DNA from: Microstegium vimineum
Lineage: Eukaryota > Streptophyta > Magnoliopsida > Poales > Poaceae
DNA length: 64,000 nt
Assembly: GCA_022036555.1 (NCBI GenBank)
Contig: CM039141.1
Span: forward strand, 10,281,430-10,345,429
Direction of reading: 5' to 3'
The notes beneath the pieces were generated by a model that saw only the letters and a program-made list of their open reading frames with translations, was not told the origin of the DNA and did no database searches. How positions within the stretch are numbered: position 1 is the first letter of the stretch; each line of letters begins with the position of its first letter. Shown in pieces: positions 20,913 through 30,245 of this stretch. Position numbers and translations under genes: made by a program.

Positions 20913-21528
20913 GACAATGTAATACGCCCTTGGTCGTATGGGGGTGATTGGGCTGTGGAAGGGGTGGCGGCGGCTATGGTGGAGGGCGGCTAGGGTTTGG
21001 TGGGCTGCCCAGCAGGGTGGCTGGCGCAGGGTGGGTGCAGGGCAGAGGGCGGCGTGAGGCAGAGCGAGAGGAGGCGCAGGAAAAGAGGAGAAAGAGCTAT
21101 GCTCTGTTATTTCTTGATTGCAAATAGATTACATCCCCTTATATTTATAGTCCCTAATGGACTTGACTCCCAAGCAACTTACGAGAGGTTTCCTTATAGA
21201 TTGGAACTCCTCTTTCCTAAACTCTTTATCCTTTTCCTAACAAACTCTACCTATTATTATTCTAATAATAACTCCCCTATTCTTATGGAAATAGAGGACT
21301 CGTATATGGAAGGGAGAAGGGAGCGCGGCCTCCTGCCGACGCGCCCCTCTGCTCGCGCGAGCGCGCTGCGCCGCGTGCGCCGTAGCCCCCCTACGGGGTG
21401 CTGCTGGTGCGGTCAGGCCCTGCTGGGCCGCCTGGGCCCCCTCTGGTGCCGCCTGGACCTCCTGTCCGGCCACCTAGGCCTGCTCCCTGGGGCTCGCCTA
21501 GCCCGTACAGCAGGCGTATGACAGACAA
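20913..21528. mobile_element. Solo LTR with perfect 5-bp target duplication
   Basis: A 606-base block (20918-21523) begins TGTAATACGCC and ends GGCGTATGACA, an imperfect inverted terminal repeat. GACAA flanks both sides (20913-20917 and 21524-21528). There is no retrotransposon interior. The right third is very GC-rich (21310-21500). It lies in the intron before the last exon of the RNA-binding protein gene and is distinct in sequence from the solo LTR at 11917. Confidence 0.9.
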
Positions 21529-23391
21529 GTATCTACAACTTCGAAGTAAAAATAACTTTTCAAATCAGTTGTAGTACGAAAATGAGAAATAGCATTTTCT
21601 TTTGCAAATTCCAGAGTGAGGGTCTGATTCAAGAGAGTTCAAACTCATGTATTCTTGCAGGATCTTGAACTTGTAAGCTAAAACAAACTGGTATAAGCCT
21701 TTTTTTTTTTGTCTAAATTGGAAACAACACAGCTCACCAAGAAACCCCTAAGCTACCTCCAGCTCCAAGAATTCTTGGAAAACAACAGCTCTCCCAAACA
21801 GGCCAATCATTTTAAGCCCAACTAAAAAACATAGGCATGAATTAACTCTATAAAAGGAATTTAAGTATTTTTTTAAAAAAATATTTATCTAATTCACCAC
21901 TCTAGTTTGCAAGACAAAAAAAACTAACATTCATCACAATATATTTCAATTCATACTCAAACGCCAGCAAAAAGGGTCTGTGACTGATATAGTAATCCTA
22001 GAATATTTTGGTTGAGACCATTATTTGTATGTATGCCACCACATCAATCAGTGCTTCCAACCAAGGGAAAATAGCCAATCCAACAATTTTCCTGGCTGAA
22101 AATAATGGTTAATGGTTGCTTATTTCTTTTAGTGGTAGCCAACAATATTTCTCTTAGAATTTTAGTCTGCATGAAGTGGAGATAAATTGAACAAAGAGTT
22201 TGGACTTGGGAATTGTTCGTATGTAACCAGGAATGTGAAAATGGTATTCAGATGTCAGTTTGGAATTACCTTCGAAAGTGAGACAATTCAAAGATGATAT
22301 AGAATAAAACAATAGACACGAATGACATACCTTGCCATCCATGGAAGTCACTGCAGCTGAGGCTTCTTCAGTGGATGTGTAAGTTATAAAACCAAAGCCC
22401 TTTGATCTCCCTGATTCCCGATCAGTGATGATCCGAGCTGAATGCAAACCGAGAATAGAGAAGTGTTATGGACACTGATAAAAATGCTAAAAAAATACAA
22501 GTCAAAAAATAAATTGGACAAACAACCTTCAAGCACATTCCCATACGCAGAAAAGACATTCTTCAGAGTTGTTTCATCTGTGGCATATGAAAGTCCTACA
22601 AGCAGGTCCATTATTAGAAACAGTATAGAAGAAAGGAAAGATATCTTATAACTAGAAGGTACCATAGTAGGAGAATAAAATCAATCTGAACATACCTCCA
22701 ACAAAAAGCTTTGAAGAAGACATGCATCTTACTGCCTGAAGCAGTGGAGAGCTAGTGGACGCTGAAGTTCTCCTGAGTGCATTTCCAATTCTACTGACGA
22801 AAGCCATCCCTCAAAGGCTCAAATTCCCCACTAGAAGCCAACCACGGGAACTGAAAGAAAACAAGCTGTTCAGGCGCTTATGCAAAACAATCAACCCAAG
22901 AAAGAGAAGAACAGATAATTGTGCCCACTCTATGCATCTGTATGAGGGACACTTTTGTAACAAGGTCCCATTCCTCTGATCCGAGGACCTACAGTAGACA
23001 CAACTTTTTTTCAAACACACACAACACACATCGATACTAGTACATCGCACAATCTAGAGAATTGTGAAACCTGAACTGAAACCGATGTTGTTACTCGTAC
23101 AGCTAACACGCTATGGGGGAGTCAGGCAAACGTAACAATCTATATACTCCATCCAAGAGCACTCAACCAAGCACCGAAAATCGAAGGAATCAGCCTTAAG
23201 GGCACGCCTCGAATCAACGCAACTTCGGGGCTGGTAGGAAGTGTGATAGCTCCCGCGGCTACGATCCCGAAGACCGGGGCAAGGAATTCGTTACCTGTGG
23301 AGCAGGGCCGTGATCAATCGCCGTCGCCGCCCGCGTCAGGCTTCGCAGAGTGGCGCGGCCGCTGCGGCTTCCCAGTTCCCCTCCTCCTCCT

Positions 23392-23541
23392 AAACCCTAC
23401 CGCAACCGGAATGGCCTCCCGGGTTTAAGTGAAACGCCTATCGGTCCGGGGCGGACCACACGTGGATGTGTATCATCATTCCGGCCCATAAACACAAAAT
23501 AACCCGTTGGGTCGGCCCATTAAGAAGCAACATACGGCCCA
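23392..23541 (-). promoter_or_regulatory. Telo-box plus three site II elements upstream of the RNA-binding protein gene
   Basis: AAACCCTA at 23392-23399 (TAGGGTTT on the gene strand) is a telo-box. TGGGCC on the gene strand occurs at 23488-23483, 23519-23514 and 23541-23536. Telo-box plus site II is a known promoter layout for plant ribosomal and mitochondrial-protein genes. A likely leader-intron donor (CACAG then GTAACG) lies near 23296, placing the transcription start near 23400. Confidence 0.65.
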
Positions 23542-23576
23542 ACTCCGTCCGTTTCCTCTCTTCAACTGTCGAAAAG

Positions 23577-23612
23577 AAAAGGAAAGAAAGAAAGAAAGAA
23601 AAAAAAAAGAGA
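23577..23612. repeat. GAAA-type microsatellite
   Basis: A short run of AAAG units followed by an A-run. Ordinary simple repeat. Confidence 0.85.
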
Positions 23613-25310
23613 AGCCTGTTGCTCAATCAATCAAGCTCTCAAAAGCTAATCACGATTAGGCAGGGCTGGTTACGTGAGCCAAAAGAAGAAGAAGGAGCAT
23701 CTGCATCAGTGATCAGGAGCAGAGAAAGATGAACTCCACTGCACTGCACTGCTGGAACGGATAAATATGCCTCCGATCCGGATCCGGAACCGGAAAGGCG
23801 AGGCTTTTCCACCTCCCTCCGTTGGCGCCTGCTGCTGAGTGCTGAGCTCGCCACCACTTTGGCTGGCGTTTTCTCTCGTCTTGTTTATTTCAAACAAAGA
23901 GAAGAGGACACAGGCACGCACAGCCCCGATTCGGACGAGATTTTCCTCGCTCCCAAACGCAGTGCGTCGTCAGGTCACGAGCAGGAGCGCTAGCAGCGAT
24001 CTCTTCCTTTCCCTTGGCGGCGGCCTTATCTTTCTTAGCCGGCCGGCAGTCCGTCACCAGCGACAAAAACGCGCGACCTAACTCCAAACCGGCCCACGAA
24101 TCACGATCCGTCTCGTTACGAATTCCAGAGCAACGAATCATGAAGCGTCACGGAACACAGCAGGAACTGGCAAAATGACCGATCGAAGCTCATACTGCCG
24201 GTCCAAGAATGAATTTGTAGCGTTTGTGGCGTGCAAGGATGAACGAAAATCTTTGACTCGGGTCGGATCCTCTGCTGGCGCAGGGAAGGATCAGTGACTG
24301 GCTTCTCAACCATGCACATCGGCAGAGGACGCCGCGGTCCGGTCCGGGCTGTACAATGCGATCGCGCGGACGGGACGGGACGGAACGGAACGAGCCCACC
24401 ATTCGTTTTTTCCGTCGGCAACAGTAACATAACACACGACAACCTAACACGCAACCTATATAAAAAAAAGTTGACACGACACGACACGGCGGCCCTCGCT
24501 CGCGCACGCGCAGGCCCAACCCACTAGTAGTCGGTCCAGTCCAGTCGCTTTGACCGCGGCCCGGCGGCACGTTGACGACTGCGGGGCCCCGAGCGAGCGA
24601 CCCTCTCTCCCCGCCAACCGAACGGGGTGGGGATCCTTTTCTCTTTTCTCACCGTCGCGCGCGACGCTGACAGCGGTCCCCTCGGGCGTCGCTTTCGGAA
24701 TTCCGAACCCCCGCCGCGGAAAGCAACGGGAGGGGGGCGCACCAGCAGCAGCCAGCCAGCCAGCAGCAGCGCTCGCAGTCGCAGCAGCGACAGGCACCGG
24801 GCGTACCCGCGTCCCGCCGAGCGCGGGGAGGCCACGGGATCGGGCGCGGACGGCGGGGGATGCGTGGGTGGGCGAGGGCGGGCGCCGGGTGGGTTTGGCG
24901 GTTGGTGCCGCCTTTAGCGGTGTGAAAGGAAAGGCGCGGTACTGGAAAGCAGAGGTTGCCGAGGGGGCTAGGCGGGATGCAGCGGGGCTGGGCGGGGAAA
25001 AAGAGAGGGAGGCAAAGCGTGGGGGCCTTTTCGCCTTCCATACCGCCTTTTCGCGAAATTGCACGCGCTGGTGCTCTGCCTCTGCTCCCGAGTGTTTTAC
25101 AGAGTCGGGTTTTGTGGCCGCCCACGTTGGCTTGCTCGTATTCTCAGAAACGACCCTCAGCTCACCGATGGGCCGGCCATGGTTCAAACTTCAAACACGT
25201 ACACAGGGACTATGTTCGGGTAAGAAGAAATGCAGGCCTGTGAGATATATCATCTATCATATACGAGGCTCCTTGATACGCTTAATTGGGAGTTGAGCAA
25301 AGCAGGGTTC
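23613..25310. other. GC-rich intergenic region without a recognisable gene
   Basis: The stretch 24480-25110 is very GC-rich and so contains long open frames on both strands. These are low-complexity Arg/Ala/Pro/Gly peptides with no domain and no splice structure. CAGC and CCAG short repeats lie near 24750-24780. It could be a promoter or first-exon region of an unrecognised transcript. Confidence 0.4.
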
Positions 25311-25317
25311 AATCATT

Positions 25318-25550
25318 TGTTTAGTTCACCACCAAATTCTAAAACTTTACAAGATTTCTCATCACATCGAATCTTTAAACACATGCATATAGTATTAAAT
25401 ATAAGTAACAAATATAATTAATTACACAGTTTGTCTGTAATTTCCGAGATGAATCTTTTGAGACTAGTTACGTCATGGTTGGACAATAATTACCAAATAA
25501 AAACGAGAATGCTACGGTACCCAGATTCCAAAAGTTTTTGGAACTAAACA
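25318..25550. mobile_element. MITE with TGTTTAGTTC / GAACTAAACA ends
   Basis: The 10-base ends TGTTTAGTTC (25318-25327) and GAACTAAACA (25541-25550) are perfect inverse complements. The interior (CATCGAATCTTT, ATGAATCTTTTGAGACTAGTTA and similar) resembles a very common grass MITE seen near genes. A target duplication is not clear. Confidence 0.7.
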
Positions 25551-25564
25551 GGGTTGGAAGGGTG

Positions 25565-25770
25565 CGTTTGGTAGCGGATTCTTTTTTTTAGAGTGAAGTT
25601 ATTTTCCAAAATGAACTAAATAACTTATCCTAATTTTGTGAAGTTGTTCTTCAAAGTGATTTTGAGAGTTTATGTTAAATAATCAAATAAAATCATTTTC
25701 AGCATTAGAATCACTTCACCACATAATTAGGGAGCACAACTCTTTCAAACAGACCTTTTTGAAGACCTTG
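25565..25770. mobile_element. Probable MITE remnant
   Basis: The left side reads GGGTGCGTTTGGTAGCGGATTC and the right side ends near CTCTTTCAAACAGACC, with an AT-rich, partly palindromic interior. Such GTTTGG...CAAAC borders are usual for grass MITEs, but the ends here are imperfect. Confidence 0.4.
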
Positions 25771-25953
25771 TTTGCCACGACTTTAACTTCGACAGTAGCT
25801 TATGTTGCGAAGACAAAGGAACCCGGCCTATCAAATACTTTAGGAGGAGGAGCTATTTTCTTGTGAACAGGAGGTGAGTCGACGAATATGTTTGAGGCCA
25901 AAACTCGGAGCCACAAAAAGTGCTCCTTCTCAAATGATCCAGAAGAGCTTCTA

Positions 25954-27251
25954 TCTACCAATATATAATGCACCGATAAAACTTCTCTAAAGCTACACAG
26001 AAAAATGAATCCAACGGTCATTACCTCTCCTAAGTGCACCGCAAAAATTACCCCCAGAAAACTAAAACCTTTACAATAAACGATTTAGATTTACTCTAAC
26101 ATCTTCGCACATGTACTCAGATCTCCGGTCCATATTGTTTAGATCTTCCCTCATCACTCATTCCTCCCCCATTCGCATCACGATCCCACGCCTGCCTACC
26201 GCCCCAATCCCGTCAAAATCAGAAAAACAGAAGAAAAAAAACAGCCCTCACCCGTGCCTAAACCCTAAACCGCTTGCCCGCCGCCGCCCCCATCCCGCGA
26301 CCGCCAGCCCGCCCCCGACGGCAGCAGCCCCCGATGGCGGACACGCGGGGCCAGCCGCGCCGCCACAGCCCACCGTGTCCGCGGGGCCAGCCGCGCCCGT
26401 CCACCCGCCCGCCGCGGGGTCAGCCTGCCCGCGCCGCCTCTCCCTAGCCGCGAGTACGCGCCGCCACAGCCACCCCGCGCCGGCTATCAACCTGCTCGCG
26501 AGGCCATCCGGAGCCAGGGATGCACAACGACGCGCTCAGAGCAGCTTCGCGAGGACATCCAAAGCCAGGGACGCACAACGACGCGCTCAGGGAAGCTGTA
26601 AGTATGCGCCGCCACAGTCACCCGCGCCGGCTATTTAACATTTCTTTCATTTTCATTCTTCAGTGCAAGGTTGTTGTCATAAAGTTTCATCGATAGTGGC
26701 CAGGCGCGGGGTGACAACTTCACTGTCAGATTCAGAATAAAAGGAATAGTAGAGCATTGGGTTTCAAATCTTTTGGAGGATTTGACTTCAAATCAAGGTA
26801 TGATCATTGGGTTTCACTTTAATTTCTAAATACTATGCTTTTATTTCAGCCATCATGTTTACACTCTGTTTCTTAATACACTATTTCATGGTATGTGTAC
26901 CCTTGTTTTAATGGGGATAGATCATTGATCGCTCCTTTAATAATGCTTTAATATTACACATCTGGATGGGAGAATTTGATGTTTTACTGCTAATTAGCAA
27001 GTTGAAATATACATCATTTCCTGTAACCTGAAACTGAAAGCTGAAGTTAACCTGAAACTAAGAACTGAAGTTACACACTTACACTGTCCTAAAGAAGAGG
27101 TAATGTTGATCATTTTCATTCAGCACCGTGTTTTCAATATGCTGTAATGTTGATTTAGGTATCATATTGGCTCAACATATGTATCAAACTGTAAGTACTG
27201 ATGTTGACATTTTGGCATTTGTCCAAGAGGTTTTTTGTCACCTGAAGTTCA
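25954..27251 (+). mobile_element. Helitron-like element, copy A (5' end and GC-rich core; 3' end lost)
   Basis: It starts TCTACCAATATATAATGC after a host A and matches the first ~650 bases of copy B at 27252 closely, including the GC-rich ATG-containing core (about 26330-26600). After about 26600 the two diverge. No CTRR terminus with hairpin is visible before copy B starts, so copy B probably inserted into, or recombined with, copy A. Confidence 0.55.
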
Positions 27252-27666
27252 TCTCTACCAATATATAATGCACCGATAAAACTTCTCTAAAGCTACACAG
27301 AAAAAATGAACCCAACAGTCATTACCTCTCCTAAGTGCACCGCAAAAATTACCTCCAGAAAACTGAAAGCTTTAGAATAAACGATTTAGATTTACTCTAA
27401 CATCTTCGCACATGTACTCACTCAGATCTAACGGTCCACGTTGTTTGGATCTTCCCTCATCACTCATTCCTTCCCCATTCGCATCACGATCCCACGCCTG
27501 CCCGCCGCCCCCATCCCGTCAAAATCAGAAAAACAGAAAAAAAAAACAGCCCTCACCCGCGCCTAAACCCTAAACCGCTTGCCCGCCGCCGCCCCCATCC
27601 CGCGACCGCCAGCCCGCCCCCGACGGCAGCACGAGGGGCCAGCAGCCCCGACGGCAGCAGCCCCCG

Positions 27667-28083
27667 ATGGCTGACACGCGGGGCCAGCCGCGCTGCCACA
27701 GCCCACCGTGTCCGCGGGGCCAGCCGCGCTGCCACAGCCCACCGTGTCCGCGGGGCCAGCCGCGCCGCCACAGCCCACCCGCCCCCGCCGCGCCCGTCCA
27801 CCTGCCCGCAGCGGGGTCAGCCTGCCCGCGCCGCCTCCCTAGCCGTGAGTACGCGCTGCCACAGCCACCCCGCGCGGCTATCAACCTGCTCGCAAGGCCA
27901 TACAGAGCGAGGGATGCACAACGACGCGCTCAGAGCAGCTTCGCGAGGACATCCAAAGCCAGGGACGCACAACGACACGCATGGTTTATTTTTGGAGGAA
28001 AAAATAGAATGCTCCAGGTCATGAAGTATGCCACTGAAGTTCAGAGTTTATCAAAGCAAGGTCAAGGACCTAGAAAGGTATAG
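27667..28083 (+). CDS. Helitron-borne ORF, 138 aa, Pro/Arg-rich with tandem peptide repeat
   Basis: The ORF opens MADTRGQPRCHSPPCP and repeats a RGQPRCHSPPCP-type unit of about 12 residues nearly three times, because a 36-base DNA unit is triplicated here; copy A has fewer units. Telomere-like CCTAAACCCTAAACC lies about 105 bases upstream, as in plant leader regions. I recognise no domain. It may be a fragment of a captured host gene, and there is no proof that it is expressed. Confidence 0.3.
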   Translation: MADTRGQPRCHSPPCPRGQPRCHSPPCPRGQPRRHSPPAPAAPVHLPAAGSACPRRLPSREYALPQPPRAAINLLARPYRARDAQRRAQSSFARTSKARDAQRHAWFIFGGKNRMLQVMKYATEVQSLSKQGQGPRKV

Positions 28084-29362
28084 ACACTGGCATGCTCATC
28101 CAGTATGACTGATACATGGTGGTCGTGTTGAAGAGAACACCATGTTCCTTTTTTAGATCACGAAACATGATGATGCGCTGCACTCAACTCCAGGAATAAC
28201 TAAATAACTCCTAGGTGAGGTGCTTCTCAATGCAGCAACTGTTTATCTTTCTTTTGATATAAAATGAGAAATTCTGGCCATGTAAATTTAGATTAGCACA
28301 AGAGATAGAAGTATAGTAGTGTACTGGTTTTCAGTCTTGCATGCTCGTCAACAACCCACTCTCAATCTCAGCTTAGAAAAAAAATTATGATCTGAAATGT
28401 ACAGATATAGCTGCACTCACTTATGCTTCATATTAGATCTTGGTTTTTATTAACTTTGAACAAATAAACTTAAGGATTGATGATCTGTTGTAGTTGTAGG
28501 TATTGAAATTAATTAAGTTATTTTCTTTTTTGTTGTGGATGTAATAATGTATCTTTCTGACTTGTAAGAAGCATCTGCTCAAGATCTCAACATCACTGAA
28601 CCACCCACTGCCCTCATGTGCCCAGATCAGAGTGACAGAGAAATGATTGCCCATAACATGTGTGAAATCATTTTAAATATTTTTTGTAAGCCATTTTCAC
28701 TTTAGCATTGCCAGACTCCAGTTTAGAATTCCACTTTCTCTTCAGCAAGTGGGCAGATAGTTAAATAAGCTAACTGACAGAGAAACTATCTATAAAATGA
28801 TAGACGCAATTGTAAATGCCGCATTTCTATTTTTTATTAAATCACATTTCCACTATTTATACTAAGAAGATTATGCTTTTTATATCCTTAAGAGAAAATC
28901 TTACTTTACTATTTACTGTTTTTTTACAGGATCTGATAAGTGTGTTCAACTGGAAGCTGTCCTCATCAAGACTCATCAATCTTGGCAAGACACTCAGCGA
29001 CACATTCAGTATCAGCTTCAGTCCTTCAGAACCAGAGGACTCTATATTACAATTTCAGTATCAGGTTCAGGTCGCAATACCAGTGTAGATATAAATTTTG
29101 ACTTAGACATCAGTGTGTCAAGAGATATGAGTATGTGTTGTTGTTGTTTGTTCTAAATAAATGGACCTAAGATGACATGTTAAAGTAGTATGATACTTGA
29201 TACGTTGATTTTGCCAAGTTGATTAATCTTTTAGCAATGAAAATGAATGTACAAAATATTATACCCGGAGATCTCAGAAATCTACTTAGACAGGCGTAAG
29301 GCTTTGAGATCTAAAGGTGTGGTAAACCTCAGTGGCACAGGGATAACAATTCTTTTTTCTTA

Positions 29363-29535
29363 AAATGATGCAATAAATTACATACTCTCTTAATTGTCTT
29401 GTTGTACTCGATGTAAGTGACGAAATATCATCGTAGTTTAGTAGAACAATGATGCAATGAATTATATACTCTCTTGATTGTCTTGTACTCGATGTAAATG
29501 ACGAAATACCATCGTAGTTTAGTAGTTCTGTTGTT
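29363..29535. repeat. ~86-bp tandem duplication near the Helitron 3' end
   Basis: ATGATGCAATAAATTACATA and its continuation through CATCGTAGTTTAGTAG occurs twice in a row (about 29365-29450 and 29451-29533), with a few substitutions and a 3-base indel. Confidence 0.8.
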
Positions 29536-29588
29536 TTTATGTGTGTTCCTAAAATAAAGCCGTAGTGTTAGTACGGGCATTATACTAG

Positions 29589-30194
29589 TGAGAACTAAAT
29601 ACCAATAACGGACACCACCAACTGGTAATAGCGGGCTAGCGCTAGAGCTTGCTCTGCGCAAAAATGTTATGTTTCAACTTTAAGATAACCCAATTTTAGT
29701 TATTCGCCTTTATCTCAGAATCTTACAGTGCCTATAATTGACATGACATTCACTTATTCGCCTACATTGCCTCATGTAGAAATTCTAGGAGGAGTTTTCC
29801 CTATCTAGCCAGTAAGCCCACTTTGCATTATTAGAGACGAAAATATTATTGTTATCGCCTTATCGGCAATCAGCCCAAAACACATCCGATTGTTATTACA
29901 GTGCGTGCAATTTGAGGGTAACCGGAGGTCTTGGCCGTAAACCACACTGTGCGGGGTGCAATCCAGCCGCTGGGTCACATGCTCGCCTCCAAGCTTCCAA
30001 ACCAAGCAACCCCACCCCCACCACCTCCATCCGAGGGCGCAAAGCGCAAAACCCCACCCACCCCGAGGTCCCTCCGCAAAAGATCCACGCGTGCCCCTCC
30101 CCCTCCCTCTCGCCGCCGGCCGCCGCCGCCACACTCTTACTACACTCCACCGCGGGCCAAGCACCTCGCCACTCCCCCCCACTGTCCCGCTTCA
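29589..30194. other. Upstream region of the receptor kinase gene
   Basis: About 600 bases between the Helitron end and the first ATG. The last 250 bases are C-rich and probably the 5' UTR. I see no other element. Confidence 0.45.
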
Positions 30195-30245
30195 ATGCGA
30201 CGGCGGCCCCCGCCGCCGCCGCTGCCACCACCACCGGCTCCGCCC

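Larger units (their letters stand above)
20210..22807 (-). pseudogene. Mitochondrial-type glycine-rich RNA-binding protein (RRM), apparently damaged
   Basis: Exon 1 (22807-22696) encodes MAFVSRIGNALRRTSAS and then SSSKLFVGG: a mitochondrial-type presequence and the RRM RNP2 motif. Exon 2 (22595-22527) encodes GLSYATDETTLKNVFSAYG, and exon 3 (22437-22331) carries RNP1 (SKGFGFITY) ending at MDGK. The 3' exon (20834-20210) is the Gly/Asn/Tyr/Ser-rich tail. Family proteins (plant mitochondrial GRPs, in RNA editing and splicing) need about 15 more residues after MDGK to finish the RRM. I find no such exon on the minus strand between 20835 and 22330, and exon 3 cannot join the tail exon in phase. 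The tail also holds an in-frame tandem duplication with a TGA at 20587-20585. A solo LTR sits in the long intron. I judge the gene broken or mis-assembled here, though start and promoter look normal. Confidence 0.7.
27252..29588 (+). mobile_element. Helitron-like element, copy B, 2.3 kb, non-autonomous
   Basis: The 5' end is TCTCTACCAATATATAATGC preceded by A. The 3' end is CATTATACTAG followed by T, with a short imperfect hairpin (GCCGTA ... TACGGGC) about 10 bases before it. TC start, CTAG end, subterminal hairpin and insertion between A and T are the Helitron hallmarks. No Rep/helicase gene is present. The interior carries a GC-rich exon-like block (27560-27980), a second exon-like stretch after an acceptor at about 28930, and a tandem duplication near the 3' end. 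Confidence 0.7.

Noticed and set aside
24456..25296. Overlapping 243- and 248-residue open frames on both strands
   Set aside because: They arise from GC-rich composition: Arg/Ala/Pro/Gly-rich, no domain, no plausible start context, and open on both strands together.
28930..29088. Exon of a host gene after the acceptor near 28930
   Set aside because: Open in two frames, but I recognise no domain and no partner exon; it may be a captured fragment, so it is only mentioned in the Helitron entry.
29931..30245. N-terminal extension of the receptor kinase frame back to 29931
   Set aside because: The extension is C-rich leader translated into Pro/Arg repeats and would bury the signal peptide. The ATG at 30246 is far better.
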